Below are positions 1-10,739 of a DNA stretch of 64,000 nucleotides, in pieces; the stretch's first letter is position 1, and every line of letters begins with the position of its first letter. Position numbers and translations under genes: made by a program. Source of the DNA: Marisa cornuarietis (taxonomy: Eukaryota; Mollusca; Gastropoda; Architaenioglossa; Ampullariidae); contig SMMW01000617.1 in NCBI GenBank assembly GCA_004794655.1, forward strand, positions 14,921,501 through 14,985,500, given 5' to 3'. The notes under the pieces are model-generated. The model worked only from the letters and a program-made list of their open reading frames with translations, had not been told where the DNA came from and searched no databases.

Positions 1-719
1 TATTATTATCATATCGGAATACAAAAATCTCTTTCCAAATCACAGCAGTTAATGAACTATTTAACATCAGATCATGGATGTGATATTCTTTCCATTTTCC
101 TGCAAGTAAATATTTATGGTCTACCACTTTTTCACTCATCATGTAAGCAGTTTTGGACTATTCTTGGAAGAGTTTGTAGTCCTGTAGGAACAGATCCTTT
201 TGTTATTGGTTTGTACTGTGGGGAGAAAAAAACCAGAAGATGTTAAAATGTTTTTACAAGATTTTGTAAACGATATGACAGAACTACAGCAGGGACCAAC
301 ACTGGTTGAAGGTAGCTCTCAACTTGTACAAATTAAATTGTCATGTTTTATATGTGATTTGCCTGCTCGTGCTTTTGTAAAGCAAATTAAGGCTCATTTT
401 GATTATTATGGCTGTCAGAAGTGTGTACAGAAAGGAATTTGGGATGGGAAGGTTGTTTACCCTCAACTGCCCCCTAAGAATGGATGTTCAGTTTGATGAA
501 TTGACAGGTAGAGGTTTGGATAATCAAATAACTGGAGAATCTCCTCTTAGAACTCTTTCTGTGGGAATGGTTTCACAGTTTCCTTTAGATTACATGCATT
601 TAGTTTGTCTAGGTGTTATGAGAAGGCTGTTATGGTTCTGGACAAAAAGTCCTGTCAGTGCAGGCATTAGGCTTCCTTCGCATGCATATGAGAAATGGTA
701 TTGTGCAAATTTGTGTTAA
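1..719 (+). pseudogene. Broken DDE transposase fragment (CMC/Transposase_21-like)
   Basis: Three overlapping frames together read as one transposase core. Frame 1 is open from the window edge and holds GLPLFHSS, QFWTILG and PFVIGLYCG. The reading moves to a second frame at a run of A near 228-235 (KPEDVKMFLQDFV, CFICDLPARAF, YYGCQKC) and to a third at a run of C near 470-476 (SQFPLDYMHLVCLGVMRRLL). These blocks match a large family of animal transposase-domain proteins that I recall as CMC/tnp2-like; the family name is from memory. The frame closes at 719 without the expected C-terminal half. Two frameshifts plus a truncation mean a dead copy, although homopolymer sequencing errors could mimic the shifts. 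The 5' part lies outside the window. The presence of a transposase relic is well supported; the exact superfamily is less certain. Confidence 0.7.
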
Positions 720-1944
720 AAAGACTTGTATTTTTTATACAAAAATGTTTATTACAGTTATAATTTTCACTCTGGTACTCAAAAAACAGTTTTAAAGTGT
801 TATTTGTTTGTTATTTTGTTATTCTATAATAAAAACCCTTAAAGATGTTCAAAATATCTGTTTTAATTTTTGGAGTATTTTCCTTACCTTAGGATGACAT
901 CAAAAGGATTCTGTGCCAAAAGGATGGAGGGAGGGGACAGGAGGGGGAGCTCCCACATGGATACAGTTGGACTGGGAGCTAAAAATAGACCCAGGAAAAG
1001 GAAAGCGCTTGGTATGTACTTTTGATTTTGTTTTGTTGGAGAAATCTGAGAACCTTTTTCATGATCTTCCAGGTGTTACCATATAATTTTATTGTATAAA
1101 CATATATTTAAAAAGATGGCTCTGGCATACCACAAGAAAGTAATAAAAGCATTGTTCAATGAAGGTTGGCTATAACTATACCTCATCACTGAAGCTTTGT
1201 CAGAAACAAATTAAAAAGCATCCATATACCACCTTAATTGTTTCCATCCATGCTGTGTGATTATTTCTGTGTTTCAGGTGTGTCATTTAGGCAAACATGG
1301 AGGTGAAAATTTTAAAATTGGAAGTGAAGGTAATTCTTGGTGTCCTTTTTTCTACAAAACTCACGAGAACCTACAATTACAATGGATTAAAAGGGAAGCG
1401 TTGGCTGAAAAATCACACAAGTATCTTACAAGCTATTCAAGGTAAGGATCGGAATGTTTCTTATGATACATTTTTTCCTTTAGTAAAGAGATTTAGGAAA
1501 CTACCAGTTCAAAAATGAGTAACCAGCTTTACTGATACTTGCACTGTTATCATGGTGTGAAAAAGAACAAAGATGATAAATTTTTGTAATGGCAAAAATA
1601 TTTTTGAGCATGGTGTTATTTTTAAATAACAGGGATTTGTGAATTTATCTCATAAAATATCACAGATACTGGGATGTATTGTATCTTATGCCATTTTACT
1701 ATCCATTAATCTAAATGTCCCTTTATTTCACATTACATCCTGGCTTCTAGCTTTGGTGACATTCGCTATGCATAGAGAAAACTCCATTTCTTTTTTTCTG
1801 TTTTTAGAAGCTGCAAGAAGATATCACCCAGATGCAATTGTCTCTTTGGCTGGCTGGTGCCAGGGATAGGGAATATGGATGGAGGGAGAGTGACCAGCAC
1901 AGTCAGCTTCAGTGTAGCATGGAGGAGCATGTAGAGAATGAATA
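720..1944 (+). other. Non-coding stretch with three weak exon-like segments
   Basis: No clear gene. Three segments have splice-like borders: about 891-1012 (acceptor-like TTACCTTAG, donor GTATGT), 1279-1329 (acceptor TTTCAG, donor GTAATT) and 1810-1944 (acceptor TTTTTAG). The last reads KLQEDITQMQLSLWLAGARD and continues to a stop, with a composition like real protein. The three do not join in a single consistent phase as I read them, so I do not call a gene. They could be the tail of the transposon-derived gene at 1-719 or of an unrelated gene entering from the left. Confidence 0.2.
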
Positions 1945-2214
1945 GATGTGAGAGAGAGTGTAAATCTCTGTGTGGGTCTGTGAGAAAGAAGATACTGTTG
2001 ATAAGGTAAATATTAGACCAAGAACCCACTATATTTTTGGAGAAAAGAAAATGTGAAAATAAATTGAAAATTGCCTCCCCCGTGCTTCCTGGCAAAGCCA
2101 CAATCATGGCCAAAGTCCTAAATTCCTTTTGAAACATTTATCAAGACTTTAAAATGGGTTGTATAGTGTAACAGCCAGACTATTTTGTTTTGTATTATAT
2201 ATTGTAGACAGATC

Positions 2215-3135
2215 AATGTTGCACTGTGTCACAGGAGAAGTGCTTTGCTAATGGTATCAGATTTATTTGTATATTTCTAATGAAACATTGTTTATGTACA
2301 ACCTAAAGTAAATTGTATTAACAAAATTTTTGATGTATGCATTTACAGGTAATGCTTAATTGCTTTTGCATAGTCTTAGCAACCTTTCTCGTTCATTATT
2401 TGCCCTCTTCTGGTAATGTGCTTGTTTCATGTAGGTTGCCGAGACAAAAAAGATGTGAGAATAGACAATTGGATAAAAAATTTTGATGGTCTTAGAAAAT
2501 ACATGGGCATGAACGGTGCAAGGTTTATTTAACTCCCTTATAGAAAGTTTAGTTAATGTGCAGTGTAGTATCCTGGTAGAAAAAGCTTCTATTGTTTTGT
2601 ATGATCCTGTCACAGGAGATGAAAATACTTTTCTAATGGTATCATTTATTGTATATTTTCAGTGGTATTTAATAAAAGACCATTTTTATATGAGACATTG
2701 TGCATGCACAACCTAAAGTGAAGTGTATTAATAATGAAATTTCTGATGTATGCATTTAAAGGTAATGCTTTGCTTTTTATAATTGAGCCACCTTTTTCTT
2801 TCCTGTACATTGTTTTTCCTGGGGAATTTGCGTTTGTTGTATGTAGGTTGCTGCGACAAAAGAAAATTATGTAGGCATAGATCGATGGTGCAATGGATTA
2901 TTTTTTTTAAGGGGCTCAGCGTTCAAGATAGATGCTGTTGATATCCTGTCCTTTGTTAAATGATTGTTATTAGTTGACTCTGTTAAACCATATTAATTTC
3001 CTTTTAGAAAGTTTAGTAAATGTGTAGTTGCTTGATAGAAATAGCTTCTATTGATTTGTATGATCTTGTAGGATATGCAGTAACATGTCACAGGAGAGAA
3101 GAATGCTTTGATTGTGGTCTTTTAGTTTATTTGTA
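2215..3135. repeat. Diverged local tandem repeat, unit about 380-480 bp
   Basis: The same ordered blocks recur. TCACAGGAG occurs near 2229, 2610 and 3087. GATGTATGCATTTA followed by GGTAATGCTT occurs near 2331 and 2747. GTAGGTTGC followed by GACAAAA occurs near 2432 and 2844. AGAAAGTTTAGT followed by AGCTTCTATTG occurs near 2541 and 3006. The copies differ by substitutions and small indels, so the duplication is old. No coding potential is seen. Confidence 0.65.
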
Positions 3136-3307
3136 TTTTCATTATTAATATTTTGAGTGGTTTAATAAATCTACTTTTAAAATGGCAACACTTGCAGTTT
3201 AATTTCTGTAGCATTGTCTGCTTTTCTGTTGCTACATGCTAAAATGTTCTTAAAACACTTTTTGCAAAAATTGGCACATTTTTCAGTTTGACAAAAATCA
3301 GAATATA

Positions 3308-3589
3308 CCTAAACAACACCAAAAATACCAATAATACAAGGGGTCATTCTCAGAATATATCTAAAAACATTGGTGGGACCTACCTGGGTAACATGCAGGA
3401 ATTCATAGATAAGGTGGGATCTACCTGGGTAACATGCAGGAATTCATAGATTTCCTAAACAATACCAATAATACAAGGGGTCTTTCTCAGAATATATCTA
3501 AAAACATTGGTGGGACCTACCTGGGTAACATGCAAGAATTCATAGATAAGGTGGGACCTACCTGGGTAACATGCAGGAATTCATAGATA
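3308..3589. repeat. Nested tandem duplication (two ~140-bp units, each with a doubled ~42-bp core)
   Basis: The block from CCTAAACAA to TTCATAGAT occurs at about 3308-3453 and again at 3454-3589, nearly identical. Inside each unit a shorter core, GGTGGGAYCTACCTGGGT to ATTCATAGAT, is itself present twice. The high identity points to a recent event. Confidence 0.85.
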
Positions 3590-3599
3590 TACATGGGTG

Positions 3600-4330
3600 A
3601 CATATGGGTCCTTCACTATATTCAGAGGTAAAAACGACATTGGCCCCTTCTATAGCCCTTTTTCATTTTCTGCCCTGGTCCCATGCCTGAATCCGACATG
3701 TGCCCCACCAAGTCCATGACATGGGTCCCATGTGTGCCCAATCTTCCTGTGCTGCTTGGGTCATGATTTGCAAAGGAAGACGAGCAGGGAAGTATAGCAA
3801 TACACGGTAAAGCGGGGAAGGGTGTGACAGCTAGCATTGTGTGGACTGTTGTTAGGAGTAATGCCTAAGGAAGAGGTGCGTTTTCAGTGCACATTTAAAG
3901 GATTCAATTATGGGTAGGGGGTGGATATAGAAAGGGACAGAGTTCCATTGTTTCGCTGCACAGTAACTAAAAATCCTGTAACCATACGTTTTTGTTCTGG
4001 TGACAGGAATAGGAGGTCATTAGACGAGGAGCGTATAGTTGTCTGGCTGGGACGCAAGGGAAAAGAAGTTCACAGAAATAGTCTGGGCAGTACGTAGCCA
4101 GCAAAGAAATTAAAACACAGCACAGACAGTTTATACTGAATGCTAGAGCAGATGGGTAGCAAGTGCAGAAAACGAGACGAGGAGTGACGTGACGTTTCCC
4201 TGCTCTGAGCACCAGACGTGCAGCGGAGTTCTATACTTTCTGGAGTTTGTGAAGAAGATTATGCAGGGCAGCCGGCAAGCAAGGAGTTGTAGTAATCAAG
4301 CCGAGAAAGAACAAACACACAAACAGATAG
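3600..4330 (-). mobile_element. LINE 3' fragment (CR1/L2-like reverse transcriptase tail plus 3' UTR)
   Basis: On the minus strand, from 4330 downwards, the sequence reads as the well-known C-terminal part of CR1/L2-type reverse transcriptases: a DYYNSLLAG-like block, LHNLLHKLQKV, NSAARLVLRAGKR and later VPARQLYAPR, with several frameshifts and stops. A non-coding tail continues to about 3600. Its part near 3840-3860 matches 10,746-10,790 in the opposite orientation, which identifies the 3' UTR of the same family. The fragment is 5'-truncated, as is usual for LINEs, and inactive. Confidence 0.75.
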
Positions 4331-5139
4331 CGTGCGTAGAACAAATGTGGCGGATGGCGCTGGTCGATCTTAAGGGCTTCGCCCACGAGCGTCACGCAAG
4401 CAGAAGCATTGGACGCAAAGCGTACTTTTTGCTGCCAGCGCACTGCCGTCGCACACGAGCGTACTTGTCTCGCACACTAGCTATAGCTGCCGCGACTCCG
4501 CCATGACCGCATTCCATATATGGAAGTCGTCTCCATGGAAATAGTAACAGTTATGGCTACTGGGAGCGAGGAAGTAGATTATTTGTCAGATGAAGATGAG
4601 ATGATTGTGTATGGTGTATACTATATATATATATATAAGCACATACTTTATTAAGATATAGCTTAGTATATGGGCTAATAGTGCAGCCTGTACTAGAAAA
4701 GAAAGAATTTACTTATTTGTCTATAATGCTAATTGCAAGATCATGATCAAGATCATTTGGCTTCTTTATCAGAACTGTAGCAAAGAACCCACAGAATTTA
4801 TGTATGACCAGTGGGGTGTTATTTCATATTATTTATCAAAATTTCCTGCATGAGAGGTAATGGATAATCTGTCTCACTGTTTAATCTGTGCTTAAATTTT
4901 CACACTGTTATCAATATGTTTAGTTGTGTTTACCAGCCAGTTAAACAAATCTAGTTAATAAAAAAACCAGGGTCAAACTGCACTTTCATGGGCATATATG
5001 CATGCAGGCACACACATCCATTGGCTCAAAATAACTACAAAACATGTTTTAAAGAAAGTATTTTACTTTATCAATCCCTGATAATACTGCTCTGCATGCA
5101 GTAGATTTAAATTGTCACACATCAAGCAGAAATGAATAA
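4331..5139. other. Non-coding stretch; locally GC/CpG-rich at 4330-4510
   Basis: Bases 4330-4510 are richer in GC and CpG than their surroundings. They are followed by a short open segment from an ATG at 4535 (MEIVTVMATGSEEVDYLSDE, then DEMIV) that closes within about 40 codons after an AT run at 4621-4638. The acidic start could be a first exon of a gene or of a transposon protein, but nothing downstream supports it. From 4640 to 5140 I see AT-rich sequence without features. Confidence 0.25.
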
Positions 5140-5620
5140 GCATTACTCACAGTGATAAAAAACAACTAGAGTCCATGTCAGATGTGGAGACTCTTTTACA
5201 GATGATATTGATTGCACAAAGGGCTTTAAACAAAGTGATGTATGTAGTGCTATTAAATCTTGCTTGTTATTAATGAACTGGCTTTAGAAATTATAAACAA
5301 TGGAAAACATGGGGCAACGCTTGCACATATTTAATGGAAATAATTATCCTGTTATTTGTAGATGGTGTTGTATTGATGTCAGAAACTGTAATAGGACTAC
5401 TAAATCATTGGAATATGACATAAAGCATTGTTAGCTCTTAGCCTAAATGTTAATGTAAAAGTCACATTGTTGCTTTTAAAAAAGGGCGACTTTTAGCAAC
5501 AAATGAGACATGGATCTATGGAGGTGTACAGATGAATGAGGTTATTACTGATAAATATCTAGGTCATTATTTACTAGGTTAACTTTTTACAGTGCATCAG
5601 AAAATTTAACTGCTAAGGCC
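5140..5620 (+). mobile_element. LINE reverse transcriptase fragment
   Basis: The + strand carries a degraded palm-domain region. LFVDGVVLMSETVIGL stands where an F/YADD box followed by VLLS is expected, then come a VAFKKGRLLATNETWIYGG block and TDKYLGHYL. These correspond to the VVFRKGG, WFYGG and KYKYLG blocks of mollusc non-LTR elements. The catalytic aspartates of the YADD box are partly replaced and the frame contains stops, so the copy is dead. The clade is not assigned. Confidence 0.7.
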
Positions 5621-5628
5621 AGAATCAG

Positions 5629-6660
5629 AATCAAAATCACTTTACTGAATAGGCCATTTGCTTGTTTCAAGGTAACAAAACCATCAAAGCTATAAACATA
5701 TATATATAGAGAGAGAGAAAGAGAGAGCAATATGTATCAAGCCAACTGTCATAAAATTATGTGTAAACACATGACCAGGTACAACCAAAGATATGCATTA
5801 GGTCATTCAACACCCCACAGTCTTGTAAATATGCAGGTACAAACACTAATATTTATCAAAATATTAGTCATTATGCATCATATAACCAACTTATGTTATC
5901 ATTTTTATATGACATTCGTGGGTGTAATGGGCTTTAATCTACACCATAACTTTTCTCATTTCTAATGCATTTAAACAAAAGAGCCAAGGCGTAGTGTAAT
6001 TAGCATTCTGTTATCTGATATCAAGAGTTTGAAATGGAAAAGGGAACGGTGCTTAAAGTAATTTTTAGGGAGGAAAAGTTGATGAATTGCAATATATTTA
6101 GGGCACACAAGGAGAAAAAGCTGTTCAGTTTCAGCTGTATCAGGGCAAAAAGGCAGTTCAAACCTTCTAAGGCTGCTGATGGCATTTAAGTACAGTTATA
6201 CCCATTCTAATGGACAACTGCAGAGGGAGGCCCAGAACCGGGTTCACTGGCGTGGTGTAATTGTAGCCCTATTCTCGACTGGGGGTGAAAGGAATAAGAA
6301 GAAAAGAAGATACCCATTCTAATATGTATGAAATTATCTCTTCTGCTACTGTGTTTTAACCAGACAAGGTAGTTACTTAAAATAATACCCGTCTTGAATA
6401 TGGATATGGGAAATATGTTGAACTGCTCTGAATAGCATCATGCCACTGCTGATGACGACAGTCTATCAGTCTCTGTTTCAGGATTTGTAAACAAAAGTAT
6501 ATCATCTCCAATACCTTGACTTTCCCACACCATGAGAAAACCAGATTTACACAAAAATATCATAATAAAGTGTAGCCATGTTTTCTTGTTTTGTTTGTGC
6601 AGTAGTGATAACATTAAATAGGCTTTCTTCTGGAGTCTAGTTTGTGGCATTCTTAGCATA
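5629..6660 (-). mobile_element. LINE C-terminal and 3' end fragment
   Basis: Read on the minus strand, 6660 to about 6450 gives GFLMVWESQGIGDD, and 6190 to about 5990 gives FCPDTAETEQLFLLVCPKY, the cysteine/histidine-type tail shared by several LINE clades. The element ends near 5629 in a repeated GATTCTGATT-like tail. Bases 6215-6310 in between may be a further insertion. The conserved tail motif also occurs in the LINE at 9255-9960, so the two are the same or a related family. Frameshifts and truncation make it inactive. Confidence 0.65.
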
Positions 6661-6709
6661 TGGAACTAATATCCAACACACTGCACTGATGCATTAACAG
6701 ACAAAAGGA

Positions 6710-6850
6710 ATCTACCACAGACGAGATCTGAACCCAGGACCGCTAATCCTACAAAGTACTGTATTGTTGACGGGCACTAACCCTTGCGCCACCGGACCGC
6801 AAGGGTCGAAATCCCGCGGACACAATTTCATGTTTCTTGACCCCAGGGCA
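6710..6850 (-). mobile_element. tRNA-derived SINE
   Basis: The reverse complement has an A-box-like TGGCGCAAGGGTTAG and, about 50 bases later, a B-box-like GGGTTCAGATCTCGTCT. That spacing and order are those of an internal RNA polymerase III promoter from a tRNA ancestor. The same GGGTTCAGATCTCGTCT block occurs in the SINE at 61,420-61,610. Confidence 0.65.
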
Positions 6851-7114
6851 CCTTTGCAACCGCTTTATAACACTAGGGCTCCGGGCGTAAAACATCACGT
6901 GTGGGGTCTGGACTACTTTACAACTTTATAACATGTGTCGAAGACGCTTGAATTCTCCACGTGGCACACGGCAAAGACTTACCATCGTTTCAAAACTACG
7001 GCGCACCTGATGGGAGAGTGTGTGTGTGTGGGGGGGGCAAACATAAACGTTCAGAGAACCATGATACTTATATTGACTACTGAGCGATCGAGGAAAAAAA
7101 ATATTGACTTGATT

Positions 7115-7148
7115 CACACACACACACACACACACAGGGGGGGGGGGG
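7115..7148. repeat. (CA)n followed by (G)n microsatellite
   Basis: About 11 CA units run directly into 12 G residues. Low-complexity tract that gives rise to spurious reading frames on both strands. Confidence 0.95.
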
Positions 7149-7149
7149 C

Positions 7150-7350
7150 GCCTGAAAGTGTAAGGGTTAAAAGTGTAAAACACTTGTCACCACTGCAGTG
7201 AGAGGGTCTGCTGGTTCCGTCTCGGGACACGTACTGTACGTGGGATGGGCGTCGGGGATCGAGTTTCTCCGGATATTCTGGTTTCATCCCCCACCCCCAA
7301 CTTTTTTTCATAGTGCAAAATCACCTCAAGGTGGAAGCACTTTCCAACTA
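7150..7350 (+). mobile_element. SINE copy, + orientation
   Basis: A degenerate B-box-like GGTTCCGTCTCGGGACAC is followed by a roughly 120-bp body that ends in GGTGGAAGCACTTTCC and a run of A. The tail motif GTGGAAGCACTTYCC also ends the copies at 13,500-13,625 (+) and 60,480-60,720 (-). The A-box part is not clear in this copy. Confidence 0.5.
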
Positions 7351-7369
7351 AAAAAAAAAAAAATCCAAA

Positions 7370-7655
7370 ACACACACACACACACACACACACCAACAAA
7401 CTCGCATCGTTATCGGGGTTACTTTTAAAATCTTCAACTAAAAACCTGCCCTTTTATACACGCACGCACGCAGAATTACAAATGACGAAAGCAACAAAAA
7501 TTAGCGTACTCAAGTCAACCAATACCGATAAAGGAGGTGAAATCAAAATGTATTTGTTTCGTGGTCGAATCATCGCATGGATGATGATTTGGTCCAGTCG
7601 ACTCGTGCGGTGGTCGAATCGATCGGCTACTTGGCATGTTTTACGCATGCTCAGT
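7370..7655 (+). repeat. Left half of a duplicated unit flanking the DNA transposon
   Basis: Homologous to 11,350-11,735. Shared blocks include a CA tract, TCGCATCGTTAT, CGTGGTCGAATCATCGCA, TGGATGATGAT, CGAATCGATCGG and TTGGCATGTTT. The unit resumes at 10,553 after the inserted element, so this is the host DNA of the insertion. An in-frame ATG at 7577 belongs to this flank and not to the transposase. Confidence 0.75.
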
Positions 7656-7777
7656 ATCCTTTGTTTTTGTTTGACGTCATCGGTTTTGCGGTCTCGTCTG
7701 CTAGCTGGGCGGACGCCATTTTGCGCAGTGCACTAACCACGTTCTACATTGGTCACGGTAATCTGTCTTTTGTAAAC

Positions 7778-8581
7778 ATGCCAGGTTGTGCTGTTTTCAA
7801 GTGTTTTAATAATTCTGGAAAAAAGAATAACAATCCATCGGGACAAAGAATTATTTTTTATCGTGTTCCTGGTGTGCGGTTAAAAGAGGGAGAGGAAGCT
7901 AAAGCCCTCAGCGAGGAGAGAAGGCGACTATGGAAGGCAGCTATAAACAGGAAAAACATCACGAGTGAAGAGGTGTGGAACAGACCATATATGAGGGAGT
8001 CTATGCCAATATGTTTTAGAGAGCACTTTGGTGACAAAGTTGCAGTAATTGTTGATTGTTTTGAAATTTTTTCGGAAAAGCCATCTGGAGTTGCAAACCA
8101 GTCGCTCACCTACTCAAACTATAAACATCACCAAACAGTCAAGTACTGTATTGGTATCGCGCCTCAGGGTACTATTACTTTTATCACAGAGGCCTGGGGA
8201 GGTCGAACATCTGATAAATACATAATTGAAGAGTCTGGTATGTTAAATCATTTGTTGCCAGGAGATGTTATTATGGCTGACAGAGGTTTTGGCATAGAAG
8301 TTATATTTTATCAAGCAAAATTGGTTACTCCAAACTTTATTCGCTGTAAAAAGCAGCTTCACCCTCTAGAGGTGGAGAACACCAAAAGAATTGCTGGTAT
8401 TAGAGTTCATGTTGAGCGTGTCATAGGTAGAATACCTCGTTTATTTACTATTTTGCAGAGCACGGTACCCATTGAGTATATGAAACTTAGGAAGGGAGAA
8501 AGTGATCCCACAATAGATAAAATAGTAAAAGTCTGCTGCTGTTTGGTAAACTTGCACGAGTCTGTTATACCATTTGAATAG
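7778..8581 (+). CDS. ISL2EU/IS4EU-like transposase with partial THAP region and intact DDE triad
   Basis: 267 aa from the ATG at 7778. An upstream in-frame ATG at 7577 lies outside the transposon end and is rejected. Residues 1-67 begin MPGCAVFKCFNNSG, the first C-x4-C half of a THAP zinc finger. The second Cys/His half and the usual helix-turn-helix are missing. Residue 70 onward joins straight into a DDE_Tnp_4 catalytic domain: VIVDCFEIF (D93), YSNYKHH, GIAPQGTITFI, WGGRTSDKY, GDVIMADRGF (D168) and RVHVERVIGR (E213), ending in the usual CCLVNLHESVIPFE. All three catalytic acidic residues remain in one open frame. Known family members are longer (about 400 aa or more), so this looks like an internal deletion that stayed in frame. 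It probably cannot bind DNA normally. Activity is unknown. Confidence 0.75.
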   Translation: MPGCAVFKCFNNSGKKNNNPSGQRIIFYRVPGVRLKEGEEAKALSEERRRLWKAAINRKNITSEEVWNRPYMRESMPICFREHFGDKVAVIVDCFEIFSEKPSGVANQSLTYSNYKHHQTVKYCIGIAPQGTITFITEAWGGRTSDKYIIEESGMLNHLLPGDVIMADRGFGIEVIFYQAKLVTPNFIRCKKQLHPLEVENTKRIAGIRVHVERVIGRIPRLFTILQSTVPIEYMKLRKGESDPTIDKIVKVCCCLVNLHESVIPFE

Positions 8582-9254
8582 TCAGCAGACTAGACTGAGC
8601 TTAATATCACAGCCATAAACTTCATTGCTGTTTTGTGTTGCTGATATTTGCTTTTCCACAGATCAGATTTTTCTGACAGTTTTATTGATTTTGACATTGG
8701 TTCAGTACCTTATTCTTACTTGCATTTCAAACTTTAGGTGTGTAAGAGTATGTGCAGTTGAGTAATAATTTTCAAAATTATGGTGCAATTTTTCTGGATC
8801 CTAAAACAAATATAAATTCTTTTACATATTTTGAGAAACATTTTCAGTGAAAAAGAGTGCACTGTGGAAACTTTATGTACATTGTCATCTGTCAAGTTAT
8901 GCTTGATAAATTATAACTTCTTCTATGTCAATACCTGTAGGCAAATTCAGATTCAAGTTTTTCTACAGTACCAACCAGACACTTATTTTCACAATATTTT
9001 TGCATCCATAATGTTAATGTTGATGTTTGTAGACAACCAATCGCTACCGACACTAACTTTTGAAGTCATAATCATTGACCGCCGATAGACATGAATGGAT
9101 TAGATGACTGCCCTAATGTACTTGTAATGAATATATTTGTTCTTATACATATTTTTGGTGTATTTTATGAATATTATACCCATTTCTATAGCAGTATGAT
9201 TGAACCTGTTTGTATCTCAATATGATTAGGTGAAATGTATGTTTTTCTGTATCA
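8582..9254. other. Transposon interior, no gene seen
   Basis: AT-rich sequence downstream of the transposase stop, inside the DNA transposon. Short frames only; no motif recognised. Confidence 0.5.
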
Positions 9255-9960
9255 ATGACAATAACAATGACAATTTCCTTTATTCTGTAGGCTCATGCCC
9301 ATAACGGATGTTGAGGGGGGGATCAAATTAAAGTACAAAATACACAGACACAATGCCCTTACTTCATTAAAATTACAACATACATTAATTTGTTATTAAC
9401 AATATCAGTAATTTGCAAATTATTTTATCTCCCTAATCTGTAGGGCTTTATACAGAAAGTAGGCATTTTGGATTGATTTTAGACAGTTACTTGCAAATAA
9501 AATGGATAAATGAAACTGACAAGGATACTTATAGAATTTTTCAGGAATGTACAACTGTCATATTTCTTTGTATTTTGGGCACACAAGCACAAAATTAACT
9601 CCGTCTCTTCACAATTGCAATGGGGGCATTTTAATGAGGCAGTGGACAAATTGTTGTAATGCTACTTATGGCAGTTTATGTTTGTAACTCTTAGCCTAAA
9701 CCTTATTAATGAGTTTCTAATAGCAATATGTTCAATGTCAAGTAAGTACTTAGAGCTAAAGAAGACTTAAATGAGCTGTAGAATGAAAATTGAGAACTAC
9801 TAGATATTTTTCTATGCCAGTTTTGCTCAAAACAGTCTATAAGTAAGTCTCTGCTTAAATACTCTTAAGAACTGGCTGCCCAATCCTTAACATTCCCAAA
9901 CAAATCCAAACTGATATTGATAAAGTGCCAACATAATGTTAACCAAGTGATCTTGTGCGT
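9255..9960 (-). mobile_element. LINE C-terminal and 3' fragment nested in the DNA transposon
   Basis: On the minus strand the reading gives YQFGFVWE (about 9930), FSFYSSFKS (about 9790), a Cys-rich block ending FVLVCPKY (about 9570) and then FYKYPCQFHLSILFASN, the standard tail of a non-LTR element, interrupted by stops. The 3' untranslated end reaches about 9255. It is related to the copy at 5629-6660. Its position between the TIRs of the DNA transposon suggests insertion into it. Confidence 0.65.
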
Positions 9961-10552
9961 TTTTAGCAACATTTAACACTTTTTTTCCCCAGTCATGTAA
10001 AAGTACATGTGCAAACTCAATAGATGGCCATAATAATCATGATTTTAATTTTCCAAAGATGTAAATGCAAATTAAAGTTATGGCTATGATGATTTTGTCA
10101 TTTTTACCTTTATGTGTATGCAATGGTGAAAGTACATGTGCAAACCCCAATGTATTACAATACACGACATCCATTAAAAATAACAGCAGAACACAACTGA
10201 TTTCTTATCAGAAAAATATTTTCTGCACATTTAGCAGACTTGATTTTCTAAGAATTCAGGCTTTAATTATGCAAGAAGTACACGGACTGAAATGCAGACT
10301 TATAGTCTTTAACTGTAACATTGCAAAATAAAAATCATGTGCACACTAAACCTTACAGCATATCCTCACTTGGTAAAGCCACAGAGAAGTTTTTATTTTA
10401 TATCGATCTTTTACATCGCTATCTTTTAAAAACCATCCTCGCTCACGCTCAGAAGTACTAGCAGCTGACGCCATTTTCGTCTGCTTAATGCGCAAAATGG
10501 CGGACGCCGGTGTGTGTATCACGTGACTTGTTCGTCGTGGAAAACAATGGAT

Positions 10553-10735
10553 TGTGAGAAACGGGCGAGGGAAGAGATCTATTTATAGTGCAGATGTTGC
10601 ACCACGGTATGAAGGAGGTACATTAACGTGACAGACAGCCTGCCATGCTAATTCGATACTCACCTTTTTTGGGGGAGGGGGGTCTTTTCTCATACTTTAA
10701 TTTTTCTCTTATATTCATTTATTTATTTTTTATTT
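10553..10735 (+). repeat. Right half of the duplicated unit flanking the DNA transposon
   Basis: GAGAAACGGGCGAGG, AGATCTATTTATAG, GTTGCACCAC, TGACAGACAGC and CATGCTAATTCGATACTCAC match 11,743-11,985 in order. The other copy carries an extra ~92-bp segment at 11,831-11,922. Confidence 0.75.
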
Positions 10736-10739
10736 ATAG

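Larger units (their letters stand above)
7656..10552 (+). mobile_element. ISL2EU/IS4EU-like DNA transposon with TIRs and a nested LINE
   Basis: The ends are inverted: left CCTTTGTTTT (7658) and right AAAACAATGG (to 10,550) match at 9 of 10 positions. Further in, CCATTTTGCGCA near 7715 is repeated inverted near 10,490-10,500. The dinucleotide AT stands outside both ends, consistent with a 2-bp target duplication. A paralogous copy of the flanks at 11,350-11,985 lacks the insertion, which fixes the boundaries. The element carries one transposase ORF (7778-8581). A minus-strand LINE fragment occupies about 9255-9960 and probably inserted later. The YqaJ-type second ORF known from larger relatives is absent. 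The superfamily is assigned from the THAP/DDE_4 protein type by memory. Confidence 0.7.

Noticed and set aside
7577..7777. Extra 67 codons upstream of the transposase ATG at 7778
   Set aside because: Most of it lies in the duplicated flank outside the left transposon end. The THAP-type start MPGC at 7778 is the natural beginning.
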